NCBI GenBank assembly: GCA_004297775.1
Contig: SCUE01000021.1
Coordinates: 1 to 48,439 of the forward strand
Source of the DNA: Chloroflexota bacterium
GTDB lineage: Bacteria > Chloroflexota > UBA6077 > FW602-bin22
Length of the DNA: 48,439 bases
Direction: 5' to 3'
The notes under the pieces are model-generated. The model was given only the letters and a program-made list of their open reading frames with translations, was not told the origin of the DNA and did not search any database. Shown here piece after piece: positions 7,888 to 16,027 of this stretch; within the stretch, counting starts at the first letter, position 1; every line of letters starts with the position of its first letter. The position numbers and the translations under genes are program-made.

Positions 7888-8313
7888 TCAGTACTCCTGT
7901 CGCCAGTCGGCAGTCTCAACGTCCGCGAAGTCCTGGTAGTCGGAGAGGTTTGCGGTGATCAGCACAAGCCCGTTGACTCGCGCGATCGCCGCGATCTGCC
8001 CGTCGATGTATTGCGGCGTGCGCCCAATCGCCGTGAGACGAGCTCGCTCCGTTGCGTGCCAGCGCGCGGCCGTGGCATCGTAGGGGAGAATCGGAAGCGA
8101 TGCGTGGACGGCTTCCTCCAGATACCGCTCAAGGACCAACCGTCGCCGCGATAATGGTAGGCGCTCGATCCCGAACACGAGTTCGTGGTACGCCGGCGCA
8201 GCCACGGCCATCTCCGCCGCGTGTTCGGCCATTCGCCGGACAACTCCTGGATCCGGCCGCGGTCTCATCGGCTCGGATAGCGCGTTCGTATCGAGAAGGA
8301 ATCTGACCGTCAC
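7888..8313 (-). CDS. PIN-domain toxin (VapC/FitB type), partner of Phd-like antitoxin
   Basis: A 141-residue PIN protein starting VTVRFLLDTNALSEPMRPRPD, the FitB/VapC N-terminus with the first metal-binding Asp at residue 8. It continues with PAYHELVFGIERL (Glu), YIDGQIAAIA (Asp) and ITANLSDYQDF, where the N-x-x-D variant of the last motif is usual in this subgroup. GTG 8313 overlaps the antitoxin stop as GTGA, like the vapBC locus 2 kb upstream. It is the likely RNase toxin of a type II pair and the catalytic residues are intact. Confidence 0.9.
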   Translation of the reverse strand: MTVRFLLDTNALSEPMRPRPDPGVVRRMAEHAAEMAVAAPAYHELVFGIERLPLSRRRLVLERYLEEAVHASLPILPYDATAARWHATERARLTAIGRTPQYIDGQIAAIARVNGLVLITANLSDYQDFADVETADWRQEY

Positions 8314-8588
8314 GCATCGACCTCGCGTCCCGGCCCTGGATCCCGCAGTCCGATCGAATCTTCGTCCGTCCAGCCACCATGAGACCAATCCACGGAGGCG
8401 CGAAAGGCGGCCACCGCCTCGCCGAAATTGGGCCGACGACTCCGCAGCCGCTGAAACTCAGGCAACGACATCACGACCGCGACCGGTTTGCCGCGCCGGG
8501 TCAGTTCGACCGGCTCGCCCATCTCGACTTCATGAACGATCCCGGGCAACCGATCGCGCGCCTCGGCGATTGAATACTGCCGTGCCAT
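8310..8588 (-). CDS. Phd/YefM-family antitoxin
   Basis: A 92-residue antitoxin. ARQYSIAEARDRLPGIVHEVEMGEPVELTRRGKPVAVVMSL is the Phd/YefM DNA-binding N-terminal fold. The variable toxin-binding tail follows (FGEAVAAFRASVDWSH..., then REVDA). The start ATG at 8588 has GAGGG seven bases upstream; an upstream in-frame start at 8621 would add eleven residues and swallow the operator. The gene is the first of a two-gene operon with the PIN toxin. Antitoxins of this family repress their own promoter through short palindromes, two of which are visible just upstream. Confidence 0.9.
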   Translation of the reverse strand: MARQYSIAEARDRLPGIVHEVEMGEPVELTRRGKPVAVVMSLPEFQRLRSRRPNFGEAVAAFRASVDWSHGGWTDEDSIGLRDPGPGREVDA

Positions 8589-8590
8589 GT

Positions 8591-8617
8591 ATCGACCCTC
8601 GATGGCTATCTCGATAG
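8591..8617 (-). promoter_or_regulatory. Inverted repeats before the Phd-like antitoxin
   Basis: ATCGA-ccc-TCGAT (8591-8603) overlaps the ribosome-binding site, and CTATC-tc-GATAG (8606-8617) lies immediately upstream. Two adjacent perfect short palindromes at this place fit an autoregulatory operator for a Phd/YefM antitoxin. The binding role is inferred. Confidence 0.45.
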
Positions 8618-8687
8618 ACATCGTATCACCACACTACGGCCCGCGTACGTCTGACCGCCTCTGCGCATTCGCCGTGACCAGCGCGGG

Positions 8688-9500
8688 TCAGTACGTGATC
8701 GTACCCCCGGTGATGTTGATCGCCTGACCGGTCATGTAATCGGCCAGTGGAGATGCGAGGAAGAGGATCACCCGCGCGACGTCCTCGGGCGTACCGGCGC
8801 GACCGAGCGGAACCTGGGCGATCCGCTGGTCGATGAGTGCACCCTCGGCCAGGCCCAGGATTCGCTGCCCCTGCTCGCGATCGATCTGGCGCCACATCTC
8901 GGTGTCGATGATGCCGGGACACACGCAGTTGACGCGGACACCACTCTTCGCGACCGCGTGCGCCAGCGTCTTGGTCATCGCGATCACGGCGGCCTTCGAC
9001 ACGTTGTAATGGAGGGAATTGACCCCGGTGGCGGCCTTGCCAGCCATCGACGCCAGGCTGATGACCGAGCCGCGACGACGCTCGACCATTCCAGGCAGGA
9101 CCAGTTGCGACAGGAAGAAGACTGCCTTGGCGTTGATGCCGAGCATGCGGTCCCAGTCGGCCTCGGTCATCGCGAACGGCTCGACAATCTGGATGATCCC
9201 GGCGTTATTCACCAGGATGTCGATCGAACCGATCCCGGAGTTCGCGGCCTCGACGATCGCCCGACGACCGGCGTCGGTCGCGACATCGGCGCCGACCGCG
9301 GTGGCTCGACGGCCGAATTGCCGAACGGCGCGGGCGGTCGATTCGACATCCTCAGGCCGTAGATCGGCCACCGTGACGTCGGCGCCGGCCTGCGCCAGGT
9401 GCAGCGCGACCGCGCGACCGATTCCGCGTGCCCCGCCGGTGACGAGCGCGTGCTGTCCCGCCAGGAGATTTCCGACCGGAAGATTCACTGCGTCCATCAC
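8688..9500 (-). CDS. Short-chain dehydrogenase/reductase
   Basis: A 270-residue classical SDR. The coenzyme loop TGGARGIGRA is at about residues 21-30. NNAGIIQ follows, then the catalytic S in SLASMAGKAA and YNVSKAA (Y-x3-K). DVTVADLRPEDVES after the second strand has an Asp that favours NAD(H). The C-terminus GQAINITGGTITY is typical. It is the last gene of a minus-strand operon, 41 bp after the E2 gene. An acetoin/diacetyl- or hydroxyacid-type substrate feeding the 2-oxoacid complex is plausible but unproven. The start is GTG 9500 or ATG 9497. Confidence 0.9.
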   Translation of the reverse strand: MMDAVNLPVGNLLAGQHALVTGGARGIGRAVALHLAQAGADVTVADLRPEDVESTARAVRQFGRRATAVGADVATDAGRRAIVEAANSGIGSIDILVNNAGIIQIVEPFAMTEADWDRMLGINAKAVFFLSQLVLPGMVERRRGSVISLASMAGKAATGVNSLHYNVSKAAVIAMTKTLAHAVAKSGVRVNCVCPGIIDTEMWRQIDREQGQRILGLAEGALIDQRIAQVPLGRAGTPEDVARVILFLASPLADYMTGQAINITGGTITY

Positions 9501-9541
9501 TCACATCCCATCGCCGCGCCGTTCGCCGACGCGGCGCGCGC

Positions 9542-10756
9542 TCAGGCCAGGCTTTCCAATAGCGCCAGATCGGCCATCTTTCCGGCGATCGCGTCCAGCA
9601 ACAACGCGGCCGGCGCACCATCGGCGACGCGATGGTCGAACGTGAGGCTCAGGGTGCAGGCGCGCCGAACGACGATCTGGCCGTCACGAACCACCGCGCG
9701 CGGCGTGATCCGACCGATCCCCAGAATCGCGGCTTGCGGCGGGTTGATGATCGGATTGAATGAGTCGACGCCGTAGCCGCCCAGGTTCGTGATCGTAAAT
9801 GTGCCGCCGGCCATGTCCTCCGGCTTGAGTTGACCGGCCTTCGCGCGGGCACTCAGCGATAGGACGTCGGTCGCGATGTCCGCGAGCGACCGACTGTTGG
9901 CGTCGCGAACGACCGGAACCACCAGTCCGACCGGGAGCGCGACCGCGACACCGACGTGAATCTCGCCGAGCTGAAGAATCGCGTCGTTCTCAATCACGGA
10001 GTTGAACTCCGGGAACTCGCTCAACGCCGCGCCGACGAGCTTCACGAACAGCGCGTCGTACGGCATTCCGTCGCTGAAGCGCGCCTTCAATAGCTCGCGC
10101 GTATCGGCAAACAGTTCGGCGTCGACCTCCCGCACCAGCGTCACCGGCGCGGTCGTCGTGAGACTGCCCTTCAATCGGTCCGCAATCGTCTTTCGGATGC
10201 CGACCAGCGGGATTCGCTCGCGAATGTGGCGCGGTGGCGCGGCGGGTCCGGCGGCGGCCGTTGTTGCCGAAGCGCCGCGACTGGCGGCCGCGATCACATC
10301 GGCCTCGACGATGCGGCCGCCTGGGCCGGTCCCGACGATCGTTTCGATATCGATGCCTTGCTCGCGCGCCAGGCGTCGCGCGATCGGGCTGGCACGGACC
10401 TCGCCGCCCGGCGCTCGCGGTTCTGCCGCCGTCGAGCTCGAATGCGGACGTGCCGATACCGGCGTGCTGGCCGCGCTCGGTGCCGGACTCGCCGGCGCTT
10501 CGATGGCCGGAGGCGCCTCGCCGGCGGCCAGGATGTAGCCGATGAGGGCCTGGTCAGACAGTACCGCGCCGATCTCGACGACTGGGTGGAAGGTGCCCTC
10601 CCCGGGCGCCTCGACCTGGTAGGTCGCCTTCTCGGTCGTGATCTCGATGATCGGTTCGCCGGACGCGACCTGGCTTCCCGGTGGAAGCAACCAGCCTGTC
10701 AGAGTGCCTTCGGTTGTGTACATGCCCAGGCTTGGCATCACGATCGGTCGCGCCAC
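9542..10756 (-). CDS. 2-oxoacid dehydrogenase E2 (lipoamide acyltransferase)
   Basis: A 404-residue E2 core subunit that takes the acyl group from E1 on a lipoyl arm and transfers it to CoA. An N-terminal lipoyl domain has the lipoyl-Lys in TTEKATYQV (K43). An Ala/Pro linker follows (about 80-120), then a peripheral subunit-binding domain (ASPIARRLAREQGID...GRIVEADV). The catalytic domain ends in DHRVADGAP with H375 and D379. The GTG start at 10756 has AAGGAG five bases upstream; frames extending to 11098 are antisense noise from the E1 beta gene. It lies 34 bp downstream of E1 beta. Confidence 0.93.
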   Translation of the reverse strand: MARPIVMPSLGMYTTEGTLTGWLLPPGSQVASGEPIIEITTEKATYQVEAPGEGTFHPVVEIGAVLSDQALIGYILAAGEAPPAIEAPASPAPSAASTPVSARPHSSSTAAEPRAPGGEVRASPIARRLAREQGIDIETIVGTGPGGRIVEADVIAAASRGASATTAAAGPAAPPRHIRERIPLVGIRKTIADRLKGSLTTTAPVTLVREVDAELFADTRELLKARFSDGMPYDALFVKLVGAALSEFPEFNSVIENDAILQLGEIHVGVAVALPVGLVVPVVRDANSRSLADIATDVLSLSARAKAGQLKPEDMAGGTFTITNLGGYGVDSFNPIINPPQAAILGIGRITPRAVVRDGQIVVRRACTLSLTFDHRVADGAPAALLLDAIAGKMADLALLESLA

Positions 10757-10790
10757 GTGGACTCCTTCTCTGTCGGGTGAGGGATGCTCG

Positions 10791-11837
10791 CTAGCCGAGC
10801 TGCTCGCGCACCGCCGCGACGATGTCGGCCGGGGTCGGCGCGTACAACTGCTCAAGCACGGCCGCGAACGGCACGGGCGCTTCGGGCGACGTGACCGTCT
10901 TGATCGGCGCGTCCAGATTGTCAAAGCCCTTGTCGGCGACCCGGGCGGCGATGTCACGCGCCATCGAGGCGGTCGGCGTGTCCTCGTCGACGACGACGAG
11001 GCGCCGCGTGTGAGCGACCGATTCCAGGATGGTGTCCTCGTCGAGCGGCGCGAGCGTGAGAACGTCGATGACCTCCGCTTCGATGCCATCGGCCGCAAGG
11101 GTCGCGGCGGCGTCGAGACACATGCGGGTCATGCGTCCAATACCGCAAAGCGTGACGTCACGACCCTTTCGGACGACCTCGCACTTGCCGATCGGCACCG
11201 TGTAGGCTTCTTCCGGGACCGGGCCGCGCGAGCCGAGGCCGAGGAACTTGTTCTCGAGGATCACGACCGGGCCGTTATCCCGGATCGCCGAAATCATCAG
11301 GCCCTTGGCGTTGTACGGCGTGGTCGGCACGACGACCTTCAATCCGGAGATGTGCGCCAGCACCGAGTACATCGTCTGCGAGTGCTGCGCGGCCGCGCCG
11401 CCGCCGTACTTCTGGGTCGACCCCGGCCGGCTGCCGTAGGTCGTGCGGATGACCAGCGGCATCGGAACCTTGCCGCCCATCATGTAGTGCATCTTGGCGG
11501 CCTGATTGACGATCTGGTCGAAGCAGACGCCGATCAGGTCGATGAACGAGAGATCGACGATCGGCCGAAGCCCGGTCATGGCCGCGCCGACACCGGCGCC
11601 GACGAAACCCATTTCCGCGATCGGCGTGTCGATGATGCGCTCGCGACCGAACTCGGCGACGAGGCCGCGACCGCGGGCGGCGAACCATCCCTCCGGCTCC
11701 GGCTTCTCCCGACCAGCGCCACCGGCGACGTCCTCGCCGATCATGATGATTGTCGGGTCGCGACGCATTTCGAGCTGAATCGCTTCGAGAACCGCCTGAG
11801 TCAGTGTCAGATCGCGCGTCGGTGCCGCGGTCGCCAT
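10791..11837 (-). CDS. 2-oxoacid dehydrogenase E1 component, beta subunit
   Basis: A 348-residue transketolase-like beta subunit of a heterotetrameric E1 (pyruvate, acetoin or branched-chain type). Recognisable segments are LTLTQAVLEAIQLEMRRDPTIIMIGEDV, RIIDTPIAEMGFVGAGVGAAM, GLRPIVDLSFIDLI, TYGSRPGSTQ, HSQTMYSVLAHISGLKVVVP and VIDVLTLAPLDEDTI, in family order. The start ATG has GGAGGAA upstream. It lies 12 bp after the alpha gene. Homologs most like it by eye are acetoin dehydrogenase beta subunits, but the substrate cannot be fixed from sequence alone. Confidence 0.92.
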   Translation of the reverse strand: MATAAPTRDLTLTQAVLEAIQLEMRRDPTIIMIGEDVAGGAGREKPEPEGWFAARGRGLVAEFGRERIIDTPIAEMGFVGAGVGAAMTGLRPIVDLSFIDLIGVCFDQIVNQAAKMHYMMGGKVPMPLVIRTTYGSRPGSTQKYGGGAAAQHSQTMYSVLAHISGLKVVVPTTPYNAKGLMISAIRDNGPVVILENKFLGLGSRGPVPEEAYTVPIGKCEVVRKGRDVTLCGIGRMTRMCLDAAATLAADGIEAEVIDVLTLAPLDEDTILESVAHTRRLVVVDEDTPTASMARDIAARVADKGFDNLDAPIKTVTSPEAPVPFAAVLEQLYAPTPADIVAAVREQLG

Positions 11838-11849
11838 GTGCGTTCCTCC

Positions 11850-12854
11850 TCAGTTCGCCGGGACGTAGACGTCGGTCATGAGTTCGAACGGCTCCGGCAG
11901 CGGGCTGTCTTCGGCGAACTTGACCGCTTCATCGATCAGCGCGATGTTACGGGCGTCGATCGCATCGAGCTCGGCCGCCGACATGAGGCCGTGCGCAACG
12001 ACCTGTTCACGAAAACGCTTGATGCAATCGCGAGCGCGGGCGCGCTCCTCTTCCTCGGCGGAGCGGTAGCGGCGCGGATTGTCCGACGACGCGTGCCCGT
12101 GATAGCGATAGGTCTTGCATTCGATCAACGACGGCCCTCCGCCAGCGCGGGCGCGTTTGACGGCCGCCTGAGCCACTTCCCAGACGGCGAAGACATCCTG
12201 CCCATCGACCACGACGCCGGGCATCGAGTAGCCACCGGCGCGATCGGCGATGTCCTCGATCGCCAACGCGTATTCCACCGGAGTCGACTGCGCGTAGCCA
12301 TTGTTCTCACAGACGAAGACGACCGGAAGTTTCCAGATCGCGGCGAGATTGAGCGACTCGTGAACCGCGCCGATGCTCGAAGCGCCTTCGCCGAAGAAGC
12401 TGGCGGTCACACGACCGTTCTTCAAGACTTTCGCCGCGAGTCCGGCCCCGACCGCGTGCGTCGTGCCCATACCGAGGATCGGGTTGACGCCCAGCGTGCC
12501 AAGAGTGATGTCGGTGATGTGCATCGAGCCGCCCTTGCCACGATTCGTGCCGGTCACCTTTCCGTACAATTCGGCCATCATCGGGCTCACGGCGACACCC
12601 TTGGCGATGCAGTGGCCGTGGCCGCGGTGGGTCGAACTGACCCAGTCGCCGGGTTCGAGCGCGGCGCACACTCCGACCGCGACTGCCTCCTCTCCGCTGT
12701 AGTAGTGCACCGCGCCGACCGGTAAGCCGGTATCGACGAGTTTCTTCAGCCGCTCTTCGAACTCGCGAATCAGCGTCATCCGGTCATACATAAAGAGCAA
12801 GGTGTCTCGCGTCGGCGTCGTCCGAGATTCAGTTGCGACCATCGCTATGCGCAC
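11850..12854 (-). CDS. 2-oxoacid dehydrogenase E1 component, alpha subunit
   Basis: A 334-residue ThDP-binding alpha subunit that decarboxylates the 2-oxoacid (or cleaves acetoin) and passes the acyl unit to E2 lipoate. Family segments are LLFMYDRMTLIREFEERL, GAVHYYSGEEAVAVGVCAAL, STHRGHGHCIAKG and GKGGSMHI. The ThDP motif FFGEGASSIG...CENNGYAQ has GEG instead of the commoner GDG. A GTG at 12854 or an ATG at 12842 may be the start. First gene of the operon E1 alpha, E1 beta, E2, SDR. No dihydrolipoamide dehydrogenase is present, so E3 must come from elsewhere in the genome. Confidence 0.92.
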   Translation of the reverse strand: MRIAMVATESRTTPTRDTLLFMYDRMTLIREFEERLKKLVDTGLPVGAVHYYSGEEAVAVGVCAALEPGDWVSSTHRGHGHCIAKGVAVSPMMAELYGKVTGTNRGKGGSMHITDITLGTLGVNPILGMGTTHAVGAGLAAKVLKNGRVTASFFGEGASSIGAVHESLNLAAIWKLPVVFVCENNGYAQSTPVEYALAIEDIADRAGGYSMPGVVVDGQDVFAVWEVAQAAVKRARAGGGPSLIECKTYRYHGHASSDNPRRYRSAEEEERARARDCIKRFREQVVAHGLMSAAELDAIDARNIALIDEAVKFAEDSPLPEPFELMTDVYVPAN

Positions 12855-12869
12855 CCCCCACGTTCGTTC

Positions 12870-12879
12870 TTGTCAACAA
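12870..12879 (-). promoter_or_regulatory. Short palindrome before the E1 alpha gene
   Basis: TTGT-ca-ACAA is a perfect inverted repeat 16 bp before the GTG start. Read on the minus strand it also contains TTGACA, the consensus -35 hexamer, though I see no good -10 at the right distance. It could be an operator for a GntR/LacI-type regulator. The assignment is speculative. Confidence 0.25.
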
Positions 12880-12901
12880 CTCCGGGATTACCAATTGTGG
12901 C

Positions 12902-12921
12902 GATCCCGCTGTCGCGGGATC
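12902..12921 (-). terminator. Stem-loop between aldolase and 2-oxoacid dehydrogenase operon
   Basis: GATCCCGC (12902-12909) and GCGGGATC (12914-12921) form a perfect 8-bp GC-rich stem with a 4-base loop. It lies 34 bp past the aldolase stop in its direction of transcription. There is no T-tract, so it would be a weak or factor-dependent terminator, or an attenuating hairpin before the dehydrogenase operon. Confidence 0.45.
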
Positions 12922-12955
12922 CGTCCGTGCCTGCTGGCGGGATTCCCGACCGGAC

Positions 12956-13720
12956 TCACCACCGGTGACTCTCGTCCCTCGCCTGGCGAAGTCCGCCCAT
13001 CATCGTGCCCAAGTCTGACTGATAGCAGATGAAGCGGAAGCCCTGCTCGATCCTCCGTCTGGCGACATCGGGTGTCGAGCAGACGTACCCGGCCACGGAG
13101 CCAGTCTCAGCCGCCGCCTCGGCGACCCTTACGACCAGTCGCTCGTGGCGCGCTTCGTCGTGTCCGCGCGCTTTCACGTCGAGCATCAGGTCGCCCGGTC
13201 CAATCAGGACGACATCGACGCCCGGAACCCGCATGATTTCACCGACGTTAGCGATTGCCGCCTCGCTCTCGACCATGACGACGAGCATCATCTCGTCATT
13301 CGCGTGGTCGAAGTACGCCGCCGCGCCAGCGGAATCGATGAGGCTGAGCCGATTGCCGCCACCGGACCGCGCCCCGAGCGGTGGATAGCGAACGACCGAT
13401 GCGGCAACGCGCGCCTGCTCGGCGGTCTCGATCATCGGAACGATCACGCCCATCGCGCCCATATCGAGCACCCGATTGATCGTGCTGGTTTCGAGGCCCT
13501 TGACCCGAACGAGCGGTGCGCAATCGACCGCCAGAAATCGGCCAAGCGCATTGTTGAGGGTCGATTCCGTCCATTCTCCGTGCTGCCAATCGAGGAACAG
13601 CCAGTCGAACCCCATATGCGCCACAGTCTCGGCCACGTCGGGCGAGCCGACGACCAAAAGGGGGCCGGCTGTAACCTGACCGGCGCGTTGCTTCGCGAGT
13701 GCCAGATTCTTCTTCACCAT
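12956..13720 (-). CDS. HpcH/HpaI-family aldolase (class II, pyruvate type)
   Basis: A 254-residue TIM-barrel aldolase that cleaves or forms 4-hydroxy-2-oxoacids with a divalent metal. Motifs are MGFDWLFLDWQHGEW, CAPLVRVKG, VLDMGAMGVIVPMIETAEQA, GARSGGGNR, VMVESEAAIANV (metal Glu) and VDVVLIGPGDLMLD (metal Asp). ATG 13720 has AGGAGG upstream; the longer frame to 13882 is not coding-like. It lies just upstream of the 2-oxoacid dehydrogenase operon on the same strand. Pyruvate or another oxoacid released by the aldolase could be oxidised by the complex. Confidence 0.9.
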   Translation of the reverse strand: MVKKNLALAKQRAGQVTAGPLLVVGSPDVAETVAHMGFDWLFLDWQHGEWTESTLNNALGRFLAVDCAPLVRVKGLETSTINRVLDMGAMGVIVPMIETAEQARVAASVVRYPPLGARSGGGNRLSLIDSAGAAAYFDHANDEMMLVVMVESEAAIANVGEIMRVPGVDVVLIGPGDLMLDVKARGHDEARHERLVVRVAEAAAETGSVAGYVCSTPDVARRRIEQGFRFICYQSDLGTMMGGLRQARDESHRW

Positions 13721-14108
13721 CAGCCTCCTGCGTTCAACAGATTCCCCCTGACGATGGCGCGCGATTGGCACTGGTCGCCGCGGGGGCCTAAGGACCGGGC
13801 CATATGGTCGCACATGTCGCGGCGCCGTTTGACGATCGTCGGCGAGGCCGCTCGTGCCGGCACACGCACATGGCATCAGCATCGACCTATCTGCTCTGTC
13901 AAGGGGAGTATCCGTCGTTTACACTCGCGCGGGCTGGCTGGCCGACTCCCAACGCCTGCGGGCCGCTGGAGACCGCTGGAATTCGACAGGCGGCTTTGGA
14001 TCATCACCGGATCGTCCGAGACGGATGCCCCTTCTGCCGAAACACGTCGCGTACGCCAAGTCGTGCCGCGTCGAACACTACAATAAACTGAATTGTGGCG
14101 GCGCTCAC
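13721..14108. other. Intergenic region without a convincing gene
   Basis: About 390 bp between the divergent aldolase and membrane-protein genes. A frame is open on the plus strand from 13854 into the next gene, but its residues (PAHAHGISIDLSALSRG...) look random, and no ribosome site precedes its start. The last 30 bp are AT-richer (acactacaataaactgaatt) and probably hold the promoter of the gene starting at 14109. I see no RNA gene or repeat. Confidence 0.5.
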
Positions 14109-14738
14109 GTGATTGACTGGCCACAAACCTGGTCGATGCTTGCCAGTCTCGGGGCGATTGCCGGTGCCATTGGGACCCTGTTCTATTCGGGCCTCGTTGT
14201 CCTGACTTTGCGCGAAATGCAGACGGAGCGACTGAGTGCTGCCCGGCCCGTGATTACCTTCGACCTGCGTGAGGTGGGGTTCCCAAAGGATCTGAATACT
14301 GTCATACGTGGCAAGGCGGAGTGCCCGGTGACATTGTCTGGCTGGGTGGTCGCAGGCAACCTCGGGAGCGGACCGGCTCTTGATGCCATCATTGCGCTGC
14401 GAATTCCGGATCTCGCTTTCGATACTACGTTCGGACCGGTGAACATTGCGGCTGCACCATGCGAAATGCGCTGGTCATTCAAGGCGAACACGACTATCCC
14501 CTCGGGAGCGAAAGTGGTCACGGGCGTGGTTCAGGCCGAGTACCGAGATATCTACGCCCAAACATTCAAGTCCTCAGCTGCCCTTGAAATTCGTGTCAGC
14601 AATTTCGTGGCCGAGGCGAGCACTGGCCGCACGTTGTTTGACCGCGCGTCCAAGACATCTTTGGCGCCGAGGGGTGAAAAGGCCCGCCGAGAATCACGCG
14701 ACGCAAACCGCAACAGCGGAGCGACTGATCGACAATAG
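14109..14738 (+). CDS. Single-pass membrane protein of unknown function
   Basis: A 209-residue protein with one N-terminal transmembrane helix (residues about 8-36, WPQTWSMLASLGAIAGAIG...LTL). The soluble domain starts REMQTERLSAARPVITFDLREVGFP and is beta-rich (VTLSGWVVAGNLGSGPALDAIIALRIP, SGAKVVTGVVQAEYRD). The tail is polar and basic. This layout is common in bacterial proteins of unknown role that sit near defence genes. The GTG start at 14109 places the helix right at the N-terminus. Codon use is less GC-biased than in the flanking metabolic genes, which suggests transfer. An AlbA_2 gene follows 232 bp downstream on the same strand. Confidence 0.65.
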   Translation: MIDWPQTWSMLASLGAIAGAIGTLFYSGLVVLTLREMQTERLSAARPVITFDLREVGFPKDLNTVIRGKAECPVTLSGWVVAGNLGSGPALDAIIALRIPDLAFDTTFGPVNIAAAPCEMRWSFKANTTIPSGAKVVTGVVQAEYRDIYAQTFKSSAALEIRVSNFVAEASTGRTLFDRASKTSLAPRGEKARRESRDANRNSGATDRQ

Positions 14739-14970
14739 TGGGACAACTGCGCGGCGCCGCTTCAGGGTTCGCTGGCACGAGTTCGAGGTCCTCGACACCA
14801 GGCGCACCGTTCTCATTTGACCGAGACGTATCGCCGAAACTCTGCCTGCGTCGCGCCAGATCCGCCGGCCGCTATTGTGCGCTCGATAGCGCGCGACCGC
14901 CGGGATCAGAATCCCATTTTCCACGCACACCGGCGTCGGTGTCGTCCGGAGGTTATGGCGATAAAATCGC

Positions 14971-15915
14971 GTGGTGGAGTCCGAACCGACCGCACCAGTG
15001 CCGACTGCTGGTCCACGCGGTCTCACGAGCCTCCATGGCCGTCTTGAGGATTGGTCTTACCGCACCATCGAGGAGATTGTCGGGAAGCACGAATTCGAGC
15101 CTGGCGTGTTTGATTTCAAGGAGGCCCTTAACGGTGATGGTCCCAGTGACGCGCGTGACAGACTCAACGCTTCGATCACGAGGACCGTCTGCTCGATGGC
15201 GAACACAACCGGTGGCTACGTCATATTTGGGGTCAAGGATTCCAAGGCAGCCGATCACGACGATCGGATCTGTCGGATCCGTGTCTCGTCGGAACTGCGC
15301 GCTGACTTTGGCCAGAAGCTCCGCCGAATTCAGCCGGACATCTTCTTCGAGACGGTGCCGGCTCCAATTCTCCTCCCGTCAAATTCAGGGCGGTGCGTCT
15401 TCGTCGCATACGTTCCCGCCAGCTCTCGTCGACCTCACCAGACACTGAACGATTTCGTGTTCTGGCGGCGGGGCGAGGGCGGTACCGCAGTCCAGATGAA
15501 CGTGACGGAGGTGCGAGATCAGATGCTGGTCAGCGAGGAGCGCCTCCGAAAGGCCAGGCTACTACGGCTGGAGATTCAAGATTGCCGGCTCTTGGTGGAA
15601 GAACTGAGCACGGCCGGCCATCAAGTACGGTCTGTGATGCACCGCTTCGATACGACCGCGTTCAAACCATTGTTGGCCGACACGTGCGTCTTGCTTCCGG
15701 CGAATGACGGTCTCGTTGGCGACTTGCTTCGAATACCGCGCTTCGGCGCCGAGATCAATCGCTGGCTGGACCACGCAAGCTCACCTGCGCGCAGCTCTCA
15801 CAAGGAGGATATCGCTGCGGACACGTCCGAGATCCAGAAGAGACTACCAGGTTTTCACGCAGAGTGCGTCGCGTGTGAACGACGCTTGGATGAGATTCTT
15901 GGTCGTCTGACTTAG
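14971..15915 (+). CDS. AlbA_2 (Schlafen-type) domain protein
   Basis: A 314-residue protein with an N-terminal AlbA_2 domain. E41-x-E43...FDFK50 is the conserved strand pair and MANTTGGYVIFGVKD (76-90) is the hallmark 'N-T-x-GG-x-I/V-x-x-G-V' segment. The domain binds nucleic acid and occurs in regulators and in Schlafen-like antiviral nucleases. The C-terminal half (RLRKARLLRLEIQDCRLLVEEL... to RRLDEILGRLT) is helical and of no recognised family. The start GTG 14971 is a best guess, with GGAGG 18 bases upstream. Its pairing with the membrane protein upstream and the restriction-like nuclease at 17430 suggests a defence role; this is inference. Confidence 0.75.
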   Translation: MVESEPTAPVPTAGPRGLTSLHGRLEDWSYRTIEEIVGKHEFEPGVFDFKEALNGDGPSDARDRLNASITRTVCSMANTTGGYVIFGVKDSKAADHDDRICRIRVSSELRADFGQKLRRIQPDIFFETVPAPILLPSNSGRCVFVAYVPASSRRPHQTLNDFVFWRRGEGGTAVQMNVTEVRDQMLVSEERLRKARLLRLEIQDCRLLVEELSTAGHQVRSVMHRFDTTAFKPLLADTCVLLPANDGLVGDLLRIPRFGAEINRWLDHASSPARSSHKEDIAADTSEIQKRLPGFHAECVACERRLDEILGRLT

Positions 15916-16027
15916 CCACAGTCGGGTGAACTATCGCCACCCGTCCGACGCGTACAGCCAACGCTGAATACGGCACATTGGGCCCCCGCATGAGGCGGAT
16001 CCTCGAATCGGTGAAGGAGAGCCATTG

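Noticed and set aside
10638..12725. 695-codon plus-strand frame antisense to the E1 alpha/E1 beta genes
   Set aside because: The minus strand encodes complete, motif-bearing E1 subunits. The plus frame shows only R/D/H-rich shadow composition.
13854..14108. N-terminal extension of the membrane protein gene to ATG/GTG 13854
   Set aside because: The residues lack any domain character and no ribosome site is present. The GTG at 14109 puts the transmembrane helix at the N-terminus, as expected.
14840..14970. Possible tRNA or small RNA in the gap before the AlbA_2 gene
   Set aside because: I found no T-loop, anticodon stem or strong hairpin; only short GC-rich repeats.
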